Origin: Chromobacterium rhizoryzae
Lineage (GTDB): Bacteria; Pseudomonadota; Gammaproteobacteria; Burkholderiales; Chromobacteriaceae
Direction of reading: 5' to 3'
Assembly (NCBI RefSeq): GCF_020544465.1
Contig: NZ_CP066126.1
Coordinates: 2,108,001-2,172,000, forward strand
DNA length: 64,000 nt
Below, piece after piece: positions 15,389 to 24,227 of the stretch; the stretch's first letter is position 1; every line of letters starts with the position of its first letter. Below the pieces are notes generated by a model. It was not told the origin of the DNA, made no database searches, and saw only the letters and a list, made by a program, of their open reading frames with translations. The translations under genes and the position numbers were made by a program.

Positions 15389-17035
15389 ATGATCTGGCAA
15401 ACCCATGAAGTGAGCAACCAGTACGAAGAACTGGCGGATTACTCGCTGTACGACAGCGACCCGGCCTTGCGCGAGGCGCTGCGGCGCGCCGACGCGGGCT
15501 GGGCCGAGGCCGGGCTCAGCGCCTACGGCGAGCGCCTGGGGCGGGCGGACAGCTTCGAACTGGCCGAGCAAGCCAATCGCCATGCGCCGGAGTTGCGGGC
15601 TTTCGACCGCCGCGGCCGTCGCGTCGACCTGGTGGATTCCCACCCGGCCTGGCACCAGTTCTTGGCGCTGTATCGTGAGCAAGGCCTGGTAAGCCTGCCT
15701 TTCGACAGTCAGCGGCCGGGCCGCTGGACCGCGGCGATGGCCGGCCTCTATCTGCATGGCCAGGTGGAGGCCGGCAGCTTGTGCCCGGCGACGATGACCC
15801 AGGCCGCCATTCCCTTGCTGCGGCGCGAGCCGGCGCTGTGGGCGCAGCTGGGCGACAAGCTGTTCAGCCGCGTTCACGACAGCCGCGATCTGCCGCTGGA
15901 ACGCAAGACGTCGGCCTGGATCGGCATGGGCATGACCGAGAAGCAGGGCGGCTCCGACGTGCGCGCCAACACCACCCAGGCGACGCCCTTGGGCGCCGGG
16001 GGCCGCGGCGGAGAATACCTGCTGCGCGGCCATAAATGGTTCTGGTCGGCGCCGATGTGCGACGCCCATCTGGTGGTGGCCAAGACCGCCGACGGCGCGC
16101 CGTGCTGCTTCTATCTGCCGCGCTGGCGGCCGAACGGCGAGCGCAACGCGGTGAGGATCCAGCGCCTGAAGGACAAGGTGGGCAATCGCAGCAACGCCGG
16201 TTGCGAGGTGGAGTTCCAGGACGCTTGGGGCGTGCTGATCGGCGAGGAGGGCCGCGGCATTCCCACCATCATCGAAATGGCCGGCTACACCCGGCTCAAC
16301 TGCGTGATCGGCAGCGCCGCGCTGCTGCGCCAGGGCGCGGTGCAGGCGCTGGCTTACGCGCGGCGGCGCATGGCCTTCGGCAAGCGGCTGGCCGAGCAGC
16401 CGCTGATGCGCGCGGTGTTGGCGGACCTGGCGCTGGAAAGCGAGGCGGCGCTGCAATTGGCGGCGCGGCTGTCCGAGGCCTTTGAACGAGAGGACGCGCC
16501 GGCGCAGCGGGGTTGGAAGCGCATCGTCACGCCGGCGGCCAAGTTCTGGGTGTGCAAGCGCGCGGTGGAGCTCAGCGGCGAGGCGATGGAAGTGTTCGGC
16601 GGCAACGGCTATGTCGACGGACCGATGGCGCGCCTGTATCGCGAAGCGCCGTTGAATTCGATCTGGGAGGGCTCCGGCAATGTGATGTGCCTGGATCTGA
16701 TCCGCGCGCTGCAGCGCGAGCCCGAAGCCTGGCAGGCGCTGCTGGAGGATTTGGCCGGCCTGTCCGGCGGCGAGCCGGCGCTGGCGGCGGCGCTGGCGCA
16801 ATTGCGCCAGATGGCCGCCAGGCCGGCCGAGCTTGAGCCTTTGGGGCGGCGTTTCGCCCAATTGCTGGCGCTGACGGCGCAAGCCTGCCTGCTGGCGCGC
16901 CATGCGCCGTCGGCTTCGGCCCAGGGTTTTATCGCCAGCCGTTTGGACGACGGGCAATGGGGGCGGGTGGCCGGCGCGCTGAACGGAAGCCGGCTGGATA
17001 TCGAGGCTATCCTGCAGCGCGCCTTGCCGGTCTGA
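15389..17035 (+). CDS. AidB-type acyl-CoA dehydrogenase
   Basis: FAD-containing acyl-CoA dehydrogenase fold protein of the AidB group; E. coli AidB belongs to the Ada alkylation response. The start MIWQTHEVSNQYEELADYSLY, with GGAG ahead, matches AidB from its first residues. Diagnostic stretches are QVEAGSLCPATMTQAA, GMGMTEKQGGSDVRANTTQA (about 184-203), RLKDKVGNRSNAGCEVEFQDA and LNSIWEGSGNVMCLDLIRAL. The length of 548 residues fits. The frame is open far upstream, but nothing before 15389 looks like the family. No ada or alkB gene is adjacent; a divergent TetR gene suggests a different mode of control. Confidence 0.9.
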   Translation: MIWQTHEVSNQYEELADYSLYDSDPALREALRRADAGWAEAGLSAYGERLGRADSFELAEQANRHAPELRAFDRRGRRVDLVDSHPAWHQFLALYREQGLVSLPFDSQRPGRWTAAMAGLYLHGQVEAGSLCPATMTQAAIPLLRREPALWAQLGDKLFSRVHDSRDLPLERKTSAWIGMGMTEKQGGSDVRANTTQATPLGAGGRGGEYLLRGHKWFWSAPMCDAHLVVAKTADGAPCCFYLPRWRPNGERNAVRIQRLKDKVGNRSNAGCEVEFQDAWGVLIGEEGRGIPTIIEMAGYTRLNCVIGSAALLRQGAVQALAYARRRMAFGKRLAEQPLMRAVLADLALESEAALQLAARLSEAFEREDAPAQRGWKRIVTPAAKFWVCKRAVELSGEAMEVFGGNGYVDGPMARLYREAPLNSIWEGSGNVMCLDLIRALQREPEAWQALLEDLAGLSGGEPALAAALAQLRQMAARPAELEPLGRRFAQLLALTAQACLLARHAPSASAQGFIASRLDDGQWGRVAGALNGSRLDIEAILQRALPV

Positions 17036-17042
17036 GTCGGAC

Positions 17043-18233
17043 TCAGAGCGCGTCGCCCGGCACCCGCACCCAACCCTCCATCAACACCCGCGCGCTGCGG
17101 CTCATCACCGCCTTGGTCACCGTCCAGGCGCCGTTTTCCTGACGGGCTTCGGCGCCGACGCGCAAGGTGCCGGACGGATGGCCGAAGCGCACCATCCGGC
17201 GCTTGCCGCCGCCGGCGGCCAGGTTGACCAGGGTGCCGGGAATGGCCGCGGCGGTGCCTATGGCCACCGCGGCGGTGCCCATCATCGCGTGGTGCAGTTT
17301 GCCCATGGACATGGCTCGCGCCAGGAGGTCGATGTCGGCGGCGCGCACCGGCTTGCCGCTGGAGGCGGTGTAGTCGGCCGGCGGCGCGATGAAGGCGATT
17401 TTGGGCGTGTGCTGGCGGCTGGCGATTTCTCCCAGCGTTTCAATCAGACCCATCTTCAGCGCGCCGTGGGCCCGGATGGCCTCGAAGCGCGCCAGCGCCG
17501 CCGGGTCGGCGTTGATCGCGTCCTGCGACTCGGCGCCGCTGTAGCCGATGTCGGCGGCCTTGACGAAGATGGTGGGGATGCCAGCGTTGATCAGCGTGAC
17601 CGGGAAGACGCCGACGCCGGGGACTTCCAGGGTGTCCACCAACTGGCCGGTGGGGAACATCGCGCCGCCGTCGCCATCGCCTTCATCGGCCGGGTCCAGG
17701 AACTCCAGCGCGATCTCGGCGGCGGGGAAGGTGACGCCGTCCAGCTCGAAATCCCCGGTTTCCTGCACCTGGCCTGCGGTGATGGGCACATGGGCGATGA
17801 TGGTCTTGCCGATATTGGCCTGCCAGATGCGCACGCTGCACACGCCGTTGGCGGGAATGCGCGCCGGATCGATCAGGCCGCCGGCGATGGCGAAGGGGCC
17901 GACCGCGGCGGACAGATTGCCGCAGTTGCCGCTCCAGTCGACGAAGGCTTTGTCTATGCCGACCTGGCCGAACAGATAATCGACGTCGTGGCCCGGGCGC
18001 GAGGAGGGGGACACGATCACGGTCTTGCTGGTGCTGGAGCTGGCCCCGCCCATGCCGTCTATCTGCTTGCCGTAAGGGTCCGGGCTGCCGATCACGCGCA
18101 GCAGCAGCGCGTCGCGCGTCGCGCCCGGCCGGCGCGCGGCCTCCGGCAAGTCCTGCAAACGGAAGAACACGCCCTTGCTGGTGCCGCCGCGCATATAGGT
18201 GGCGGGGATGCGGATCTGGGCAGACTGAGTCAT
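17043..18233 (-). CDS. prpF: 2-methylaconitate cis-trans isomerase PrpF
   Basis: Isomerises the product of AcnD so that aconitase can complete 2-methylcitrate breakdown. The start MTQSAQIRIPATYMRGGTSKGVFF (18233) has an AGGA ribosome site; the longer open frame upstream belongs to a DUF559 remnant. The 396-residue protein shows the family motifs MRGGTSKGVF, GMGGASSSTSKT and DWSGNCGNLSAAVGPFAI, which includes a catalytic-site Cys. AMSMGKLHHAMMGT is near the C-terminus. It normally follows acnD directly; here about 650 bases of remnant gene and repeats separate the two. Confidence 0.95.
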   Translation of the reverse strand: MTQSAQIRIPATYMRGGTSKGVFFRLQDLPEAARRPGATRDALLLRVIGSPDPYGKQIDGMGGASSSTSKTVIVSPSSRPGHDVDYLFGQVGIDKAFVDWSGNCGNLSAAVGPFAIAGGLIDPARIPANGVCSVRIWQANIGKTIIAHVPITAGQVQETGDFELDGVTFPAAEIALEFLDPADEGDGDGGAMFPTGQLVDTLEVPGVGVFPVTLINAGIPTIFVKAADIGYSGAESQDAINADPAALARFEAIRAHGALKMGLIETLGEIASRQHTPKIAFIAPPADYTASSGKPVRAADIDLLARAMSMGKLHHAMMGTAAVAIGTAAAIPGTLVNLAAGGGKRRMVRFGHPSGTLRVGAEARQENGAWTVTKAVMSRSARVLMEGWVRVPGDAL

Positions 18234-18286
18234 ATGCTGTTTTTCCTGTGCTTGCGGCGGTTCCACGGTCGGGACGCCGCTGTGTT

Positions 18287-18624
18287 CTATTGTGTCCGGG
18301 CGCTTAGCGCTTGCCAGATCGCTTCTAGGACCGCGTCCTGATTGTGCAGAATATCGTTGTTCCAGAAGCGCATGACTCTGAAGCCCTGCGCCTGCAGCCA
18401 AGCGTCGCGACGGCGTCGCCGCGGCTTTCATGATGCTGGCCGCCGTCCGCCTCTATGATTAGCCGCGAGCCGAAGTGGACGAAATCGACGATGTAGGGGC
18501 CGATCGGCTGTTGGCGGCGGAATTTCTCGCCGTTCAGCCGGTGGGCGCGGAGCCGCTTCCAGAGTCGCTGTTCGGCATCGGTCATATTGCGCCGTAAGGA
18601 CTTGGCGAAATCGAGCTGGCGCAT
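18287..18624 (-). pseudogene. DUF559 endonuclease-like gene, frameshifted
   Basis: Remnant of a DUF559 protein, a small PD-(D/E)XK-type nuclease fold family. The first part reads MRQLDFAKSLRRNMTDAEQRLWKRLRAHRLNGEKFRRQQPIGPYIVDFV and then LIIEADGGQHHES, which is intact and typical. Near 18400-18415 the frame breaks. The expected C-terminal half (RRDAWLQAQGFRVMRFWNNDIL, continuing to a TAG at 18289-18287) continues in a different frame, while the first frame runs to an early stop at 18325. One small indel explains both. Inverted CCCCTCTCC repeats lie immediately upstream. It interrupts the acnD-prpF junction. Confidence 0.85.
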
Positions 18625-18625
18625 A

Positions 18626-18663
18626 CCCCTCTCCCCAACCCCTCTCCCGCAGGGGGAGAGGGG
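18626..18663. repeat. CCCCTCTCC palindromic repeat, copy 1
   Basis: CCCCTCTCCC and GGGGAGAGGGG form a strong hairpin, preceded by another CCCCTCTCCCC. It sits immediately before the DUF559 remnant. Such repeats are common in GC-rich proteobacteria and are often seen beside DUF559 genes. Confidence 0.8.
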
Positions 18664-18846
18664 CTTGCTGAGTCGTTAATACTCTGCCGCTATTTCTGCC
18701 GCAACTAAGCTGTCATCTCAGCTGCAGGCGGCAAAGCGATTTCGTGGCGTTTTTTCTCTCCTGCAAGAGAGGATTGAAGTGTTTGCGCCTTACATTAAAC
18801 GGCGACATCCCTACAAATACCGATAGTAAAACCGTCTTGTGGTATC
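18664..18846. other. AT-richer spacer between two inverted repeat copies
   Basis: About 183 bases with lower GC than the operon, bounded by two inverted CCCCTCTCC copies. No gene with a ribosome site was seen. Together with the DUF559 remnant it looks like one inserted block. Confidence 0.5.
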
Positions 18847-18887
18847 TCCCCTCTCCCCTTGAGGGAGAGGGGCCGGGGGAGAGGGGT
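18847..18887. repeat. CCCCTCTCC palindromic repeat, copy 2 (inverted)
   Basis: Carries CCCCTCTCCCC, GGGAGAGGGG and GGGGGAGAGGGG, and its reverse complement matches copy 1. It ends at the acnD stop codon. Confidence 0.8.
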
Positions 18888-21497
18888 TCAGCCTCCCGCC
18901 CCCTCCAAAAAGTCCTGCGCGAAACGCTGCAGCACGCCGCCTGCCTCGTAGATCGACACTTCTTCCGCGGTGTCCAGCCTACAGGTCACCGGCGCTTGCT
19001 CCGTGCGGCCGTCCTTGCGGTGGATCAGCAGCGTCAGCTCGGCGCGCGGCTGGCGCTGGCCGATCACGTCGTAAGTCTCGCTGCCGTCCAGCGCCAGCGT
19101 CTTGCGGTTGACGCCGGGTTTGAACTCCAGCGGCAGCACGCCCATGCCGATCAGATTGGTGCGGTGGATGCGTTCGAAGCCTTCGGCGACAATGGCCTCT
19201 ACGCCGGCCAGGCGCACGCCCTTGGCCGCCCAGTCGCGCGAGCTGCCCTGGCCATAGTCGGCGCCGGCGACGATGATCAGCGGCTGCTTGCGCCGCATAT
19301 AGGTTTCGATCGCCTCCCACATCCGCATCGTCTCGCCTTCCGGCTCTACGCGCGCCAGCGAGCCCTGGCGCACCGAGCCGTCTTCGTTCAACACCATTTC
19401 ATTGAACAGCTTGGGGTTGGCGAAGGTGGCGCGCTGCGCGGTCAGGTGATCGCCGCGGTGGGTGGCGTAGGAGTTGAAGTCCTCCTCCGGCAGGCCCATT
19501 TTCGCCAGGTATTCGCCGGCCGCCGAGTCCAGCAGAATGGCGTTGGAAGGCGACAGGTGGTCGGTGGTGATATTGTCCGGCAGCAGGGCCAGCGGACGCA
19601 TGCCGCGCAGCGTGCGCTCGCCGGCCAGCGCGCCCTCCCAGTACGGCGGGCGGCGGATATAGGTGGACTGCGGCCGCCAGGCGTACAGCGGGCTGGCCTT
19701 GGCGGCGCCGTCGCGCCGGATGGCGAACATCGGCTCGTAGACCTGGCGGAAATGTTCGGGCTTGACCGCCCGGCGCAGCACCGCGTCTATTTCCGCGTCG
19801 TCCGGCCAGATGTCCTTGAGCCGGATCTCCTTGCCGTCGGCGACGCCCAACACGTCTTTTTCGATGTCGAAACGCATGGTGCCGGCGATGGCGTAGGCGA
19901 TCACCAGCGGCGGCGAGGCCAGGAAGGCCTGTTTGGCGTAGGGGTGGATGCGGCCGTCGAAGTTGCGGTTGCCGGACAGCACCGCCGTCGCGTACAGATC
20001 GCGTTCCACAATCTCCTGCTGGATCTTGGGCTCCAGCGCGCCGGACATGCCGTTGCAGGTGGTGCAGGCGAAGGCGACGATGCCGAAGCCCAGCTGTTCC
20101 AGCTCGGACAGCAGGCCGGCCTCCTTCAAATAAAGCTCAACCGCCTTGGAGCCCGGCGCTAGCGAGGACTTCACCCAGGGTTTGCGGGCGAGGCCCAGCC
20201 GGTTGGCGTTGCGCGCCAGCAGGCCGGCGGCGATCACATTGCGCGGGTTGGAGGTATTGGTGCAGCTGGTGATGGCGGCGATGATCACCGCGCCGTCCGG
20301 CATCAGGCCTTGGGCCTCCTCCGCGCGCGCCTGCGCCAGATTGACGGCGATGCCGCGCTCGGCCAGCGCCGACACCGGCAGCCGCTTGTGCGGGTTGGAC
20401 GGGCCGGCCAGGTTGCGGCCCACGCTGGACAGGTCGAAGCGCAGCACTCGCTCGTACACGACGTTTTGCAGCGTGTCGGCCCACAGGCCGGCGGTCTTGG
20501 CGTAGCTTTCCACCAGCCGGACCTGCTCATCGCTGCGGCCGGTCAGCTTCAGATAGGAGAGGGTCTGCTCGTCGATGAAGAACAAGGCCGCGGTGGCGCC
20601 GTACTCCGGCGCCATATTGGAGATGGTGGCGCGGTCGCCCAGGGTCAGCGCCGCGGCGCCCGGGCCGTAGAACTCCAGATAAGCGCCCACCACTTTTTGC
20701 TGGCGCAGGAATTCGGTCAGCGCCAGCACCACGTCGGTAGCGGTGATGCCGGGGCCGGGCTTGCCGGACAGTTCCACGCCGACGATGTCCGGCAGCCGCA
20801 TCCAGGAGGCGCGGCCCAGCATCACGTTTTCCGCTTCCAGGCCGCCGACGCCGACGGCGATCACGCCCAGCGCGTCCACGTGCGGGGTGTGGCTGTCGGT
20901 GCCGACACAGGTGTCCGGGTAGGCCACGCCGTTGTCGGCGTGGATCACCGGCGACATTTTCTCCAGATTGATCTGGTGCATGATGCCGTTGCCGGCGGGG
21001 ATCACGTCGACATTGTCGAAGGCGCTCTTGGTCCACTCGATGAAATGGAAGCGGTCTTCGTTGCGCCGGTCTTCGATCGCGCGGTTCTTTTCGAAAGCCT
21101 GCGGGTCGAAGCCGCCGCATTCCACCGCCAGCGAATGGTCGACGATCAACTGCACCGGCACCACCGGATTGACCTGGGCCGGGTCGCCGCCCTGATCGGC
21201 GATGGCGTCGCGCAGGCCGGCCAGGTCCACCAGGGCGGTCTGGCCCAGGATGTCGTGACAGACCACGCGCGCCGGAAACCAGGGGAAATCGCGCTCGCGC
21301 TTGCGATGGGCGATCTGCTCCAGGCAGTCGCCCAGCAGCGCCGGTTCGCAGCGGCGCACCAGGTTTTCGGCGTGGACGCGGCCGGTGTAGGGCAGTTGCT
21401 CCCAGGCGCCGGGGCGGATGGCGTCGACGGCGGCGCGGGCGTCGAAATAGTCGAGCCCGGTGCCGGGCAGGGGAATGCGGTAAGCGGAATTCATCAT
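18888..21497 (-). CDS. acnD: Fe/S-dependent 2-methylisocitrate dehydratase AcnD
   Basis: Aconitase-type dehydratase that converts 2-methylcitrate to 2-methylaconitate in the propionate pathway of prpF-bearing bacteria. In 869 residues it has VGTDSHTPHVDALGVIAVGVGG, the three cluster cysteines in ITSCTNTSNP and ACTTCNGMSG, and the swivel domain with GADYGQGSSRDWAAKGVRL. Two adjacent ATGs (21497 and 21494) are possible starts and neither has a strong ribosome site. The gap to prpC is about 50 bases. The co-occurrence with prpF separates it from housekeeping AcnA. The 3' flank is disturbed by repeats, but the frame is complete. Confidence 0.95.
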   Translation of the reverse strand: MMNSAYRIPLPGTGLDYFDARAAVDAIRPGAWEQLPYTGRVHAENLVRRCEPALLGDCLEQIAHRKRERDFPWFPARVVCHDILGQTALVDLAGLRDAIADQGGDPAQVNPVVPVQLIVDHSLAVECGGFDPQAFEKNRAIEDRRNEDRFHFIEWTKSAFDNVDVIPAGNGIMHQINLEKMSPVIHADNGVAYPDTCVGTDSHTPHVDALGVIAVGVGGLEAENVMLGRASWMRLPDIVGVELSGKPGPGITATDVVLALTEFLRQQKVVGAYLEFYGPGAAALTLGDRATISNMAPEYGATAALFFIDEQTLSYLKLTGRSDEQVRLVESYAKTAGLWADTLQNVVYERVLRFDLSSVGRNLAGPSNPHKRLPVSALAERGIAVNLAQARAEEAQGLMPDGAVIIAAITSCTNTSNPRNVIAAGLLARNANRLGLARKPWVKSSLAPGSKAVELYLKEAGLLSELEQLGFGIVAFACTTCNGMSGALEPKIQQEIVERDLYATAVLSGNRNFDGRIHPYAKQAFLASPPLVIAYAIAGTMRFDIEKDVLGVADGKEIRLKDIWPDDAEIDAVLRRAVKPEHFRQVYEPMFAIRRDGAAKASPLYAWRPQSTYIRRPPYWEGALAGERTLRGMRPLALLPDNITTDHLSPSNAILLDSAAGEYLAKMGLPEEDFNSYATHRGDHLTAQRATFANPKLFNEMVLNEDGSVRQGSLARVEPEGETMRMWEAIETYMRRKQPLIIVAGADYGQGSSRDWAAKGVRLAGVEAIVAEGFERIHRTNLIGMGVLPLEFKPGVNRKTLALDGSETYDVIGQRQPRAELTLLIHRKDGRTEQAPVTCRLDTAEEVSIYEAGGVLQRFAQDFLEGAGG

Positions 21498-21549
21498 GTC
21501 TTGGCCAATTTGAAAATCAGGGGCGGGGGCGCGACGGCCCCCGGTCCGG

Positions 21550-22698
21550 TCAGCGCTGTTCCAGCGGCACGAACACCTGGTCTTCCGGTCCGGTGTAGTT
21601 GGCGCTGGGGCGGATGATCTTGCCGTCCTGGCGTTGCTCGATCACGTGCGCGCTCCAGCCGCTGGTGCGGGCGATGACGAACAGCGGGGTGAACATGGCG
21701 GTGGGCACGCCCATCATGTGGTAACTGACCGCGGAAAACCAGTCCAGATTGGGGAACATCTTCTTGATGTCCCACATCACGGTTTCCAGCCGTTCGGCGA
21801 TGTCGAACATCTTGCTGTTGCCGGCGGACTTGGACAGTTCGCGCGCCACGTCCTTGATCACCTTGTTGCGCGGATCGGAGATGGTGTAGACCGGGTGGCC
21901 GAAGCCGATCACCACTTCCTTGCGCTCCACGCGCTCGCGGATGTCGGCCTCGGCTTCGGCCGGGCTTTCATAGCGTTGCTGAATGTCGAAAGCCACTTCG
22001 TTGGCGCCGCCGTGCTTGGGGCCGCGCAAGGCGCCGATGGCGCCGGTGACGGCGCTGTACAAGTCCGAGCCGGTGCCGGCGATGACGCGGGCGGCGAAGG
22101 TGGAGGCGTTGAATTCATGCTCGGCGTATAGATTGAGCGAGGTGTGCATCGCGCGTACCCATTCCTGAGACGGTTTTTCGCCGTGCAGCAGGTGCAGGAA
22201 GTGGCCGCCTATGCTGTCGTCGTCGGTTTCCACCTCGATGCGCTTGCCGTTGTGGCTGAAATGATGCCAGTACAGCAGCATCGAGCCCAGGCTGGCCATC
22301 AGCCGGTCGGCGATGTCGCGCGCGCCGGCCTGGTTGTGATCGTCCTTCTCCGGCAGCGCGCAGCCCAGCGCGGACACGCCGCTGCGCATCACGTCCATGG
22401 GATGGGCGCTGGCCGGCAGCGCCTCCAGCACCGCCTTCACCGCCGCCGGCAGGCCGCGCAGCGATTTCAGCTTTTTCTTGTAGCCGACCAGCTCGGCCTT
22501 GTTCGGCAGCTTGCCGTGAACCAGCAGATAGGCCACTTCCTCGAATTCGCAACGGCCGGCGAGGTCGAGGATGTCGTAGCCGCGGTAGTGCAGATCGTTG
22601 CCGCTGCGGCCCACGGTGCACAGCGCGGTATTGCCGGCGGCGACGCCGGACAGGGCTACGGATTTCTTGGGTTTGATGCCAACAACGGTTTCGCTCAT
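21550..22698 (-). CDS. prpC: 2-methylcitrate synthase
   Basis: Condenses propionyl-CoA with oxaloacetate. The start MSETVVGIKPKKSVALSGVAAGNTAL at 22698 has AGGAG at 6 bases; the open frame upstream is spurious. The 382-residue protein has the citrate-synthase catalytic residues in YWHHFSHNGKRI, HGEKPS and VIGFGHPVYTISDPRN, and the Asp region LDWFSAVSYHMMGVPTAMFTPLFVIARTSGW. SIGGHFLHLLHG is typical of the PrpC subgroup. It is the third gene of the operon, between the cupin gene and acnD. Confidence 0.96.
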   Translation of the reverse strand: MSETVVGIKPKKSVALSGVAAGNTALCTVGRSGNDLHYRGYDILDLAGRCEFEEVAYLLVHGKLPNKAELVGYKKKLKSLRGLPAAVKAVLEALPASAHPMDVMRSGVSALGCALPEKDDHNQAGARDIADRLMASLGSMLLYWHHFSHNGKRIEVETDDDSIGGHFLHLLHGEKPSQEWVRAMHTSLNLYAEHEFNASTFAARVIAGTGSDLYSAVTGAIGALRGPKHGGANEVAFDIQQRYESPAEAEADIRERVERKEVVIGFGHPVYTISDPRNKVIKDVARELSKSAGNSKMFDIAERLETVMWDIKKMFPNLDWFSAVSYHMMGVPTAMFTPLFVIARTSGWSAHVIEQRQDGKIIRPSANYTGPEDQVFVPLEQR

Positions 22699-22730
22699 GC
22701 TTTTCTCCTGATCGCAGACCTGCGGAATGA

Positions 22731-23057
22731 TTATTTTTCGTAGAAAACGGCCAGCCAGACGCTGTCCCGCTCCGGCGCGGTCCAGGCCACGCGGTGCCGG
22801 CGACGCGCGGGGATGGCCACGCAATCGCCCGGCTCTAATCTGAGGCGCCGCGGCGGGTCCTGGTATTCCAGTTCCGCCGCGCCGGACAGCAGCAGCACCC
22901 ATTCATCTTCATCCTGTTCGTACCAGAATCCCTCCGGCGAAGCATGGCCGCGCGAGACGATGCGCTCGACGCGGAATCCTTTCGCGCCGCTGAATAAAGT
23001 CTGCAGCAACTCTTCCGGCAGCTCGCCCGGGATGTCGGCGAACAGATTATTCGGCAC
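22731..23057 (-). CDS. Small cupin-domain protein inside the prp operon
   Basis: A 108-residue single-domain cupin of unknown role. It starts at GTG (PNNLFADIPGEL), overlapping the end of prpB by 11 bases, so translation is coupled. The cupin core has a glycine-rich first motif around GHASPEGFWYEQDEDEWVLLLSGAAELEY and a second motif EPGDCVAIPARRRHRV. The first motif keeps an acidic residue but has few histidines, so metal binding is uncertain. It might be a small-molecule sensor or an isomerase. Placement between prpB and prpC suggests a link to propionate metabolism; that is inference. Confidence 0.82.
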   Translation of the reverse strand: MPNNLFADIPGELPEELLQTLFSGAKGFRVERIVSRGHASPEGFWYEQDEDEWVLLLSGAAELEYQDPPRRLRLEPGDCVAIPARRRHRVAWTAPERDSVWLAVFYEK

Positions 23058-23934
23058 CAGGGCCTTCCTGGCGGAACAGCGCGTCCAGTTTTTGTTCGTA
23101 GGCGTGGTAGTCCAGATGGCTGTACAGATCGGCGCGCGTCTGCATGGTGTCCAGCACCGCCTGTTGGCTGCCGTCGCGGCGGATCGCGCCGTAGACGTCG
23201 AGCGCGGCCTGGCTCATCGCGCGGAAGGCGGACAAGGGATAGAGCACCAGGCCGACGCCGTGTTCGCCCAGCTCGCGGGTATTGAACAGCGGGGTGGCGC
23301 CGAACTCGGTGATATTGGCCAGCACCGGCACTTTCACCGCCTCGGCGAAGCGGCGGTACATGGCCAGATCGGTCATCGCCTCGGGGAAGATCATGTCTGC
23401 GCCGGCCTCAACGCAGGCGACTGCGCGCGCGATGGCGGCGTCCAGGCCCTCCACCGCCAGCGCGTCGGTGCGAGCCATGATCACGAAGCCGTCGTCGCGG
23501 CGCGCGTCCACCGCCGCCTTGACGCGGTCCACCATTTCCTCCTGGCTGACGATGGCCTTGTTGGGGCGATGGCCGCAGCGTTTTTGCTGCACCTGGTCCT
23601 CGATATGCACCGCGGCGGCGCCGGCCTTCTCCAGGCTGCGGACTGCGCGGGCGATATTGAAGGCGCCGCCCCAGCCGGTGTCGATGTCCACCAGGAGCGG
23701 CAGCTCGGTGACGTCGGTGATGCGGCGCACGTCGATCAGCACGTCTTCCAACGTGGTGATGCCCAGGTCCGGAATGCCGCAGGAGCAGGCGGCCACGCCG
23801 CCGCCGGACAGATACAGCGCCTTGAAGCCGGAGTGCTCGGCCAGCCGGGCGGCGTAGGCGTTGACCGCGCCCACCACCTGCAAGGGCTGTTCTTGTGCTA
23901 CCGCCTGACGGAAGCGTTGGCCGGGAGTGCTCAT
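23047..23934 (-). CDS. prpB: Methylisocitrate lyase
   Basis: Splits 2-methylisocitrate into pyruvate and succinate, the last step of the pathway. In 295 residues of the PEP mutase/isocitrate lyase fold it shows LYLSGGGVAACSCGIPDLG (about 41-59), DIDTGWGGAFN with the metal ligand, and the mobile catalytic loop QQKRCGHRPNK (Cys in KRCGH). MARTDALAVEG and NITEFGATPLFNTREL are also family hallmarks. It is the first gene of the operon, with AGGA 10 bases before ATG. Its regulator is not next to it in the window. Confidence 0.96.
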   Translation of the reverse strand: MSTPGQRFRQAVAQEQPLQVVGAVNAYAARLAEHSGFKALYLSGGGVAACSCGIPDLGITTLEDVLIDVRRITDVTELPLLVDIDTGWGGAFNIARAVRSLEKAGAAAVHIEDQVQQKRCGHRPNKAIVSQEEMVDRVKAAVDARRDDGFVIMARTDALAVEGLDAAIARAVACVEAGADMIFPEAMTDLAMYRRFAEAVKVPVLANITEFGATPLFNTRELGEHGVGLVLYPLSAFRAMSQAALDVYGAIRRDGSQQAVLDTMQTRADLYSHLDYHAYEQKLDALFRQEGPGAE

Positions 23935-24078
23935 CGCGTTGGATTCCTAAAAGTTGCGGAGAAACGGCAAAGCCGTGAAGTCGGAAACTATTTGGCTTTG
24001 CATTGTTATCTCCATGTCATTCAAGCAAGTGCTTGGTAGGAGTGTAAGGGCTGGTTTGAGCGCTGGCAATACGGTTAA

Positions 24079-24099
24079 AACAAATGTTCAAGTTTTGTT
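24079..24099. promoter_or_regulatory. Inverted repeat upstream of prpB
   Basis: AACAAA and TTTGTT flank nine bases, 145 bases before the prpB start, in a locally AT-rich region. It is a possible operator for the unseen prp regulator; weak evidence. Confidence 0.25.
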
Positions 24100-24135
24100 C
24101 GAGGTCTGTTATGTTTCGCTGCTGAATCGCGTGGG

Positions 24136-24163
24136 GGAACTCATCGCAAGCGCGGTGGTCTAG
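24136..24163 (+). promoter_or_regulatory. Sigma-E-type promoter of rpoE
   Basis: GGAACT, 16 bases, then GTCTAG matches the sigma-E consensus (GGAACTT, about 16, GTCTAA) and lies 65 bases before rpoE. It indicates positive autoregulation, as known for rpoE in other proteobacteria. Confidence 0.65.
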
Positions 24164-24227
24164 TCACAGTCCACATACAACGACCACAAACACGACTAGT
24201 GGGCAAATCAGGGAGCATAACAACGAC

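Noticed and set aside
18744..20162. 472-codon plus-strand frame opposite acnD
   Set aside because: It begins in the repeat spacer and runs antisense to acnD, and its product has no recognised domain.
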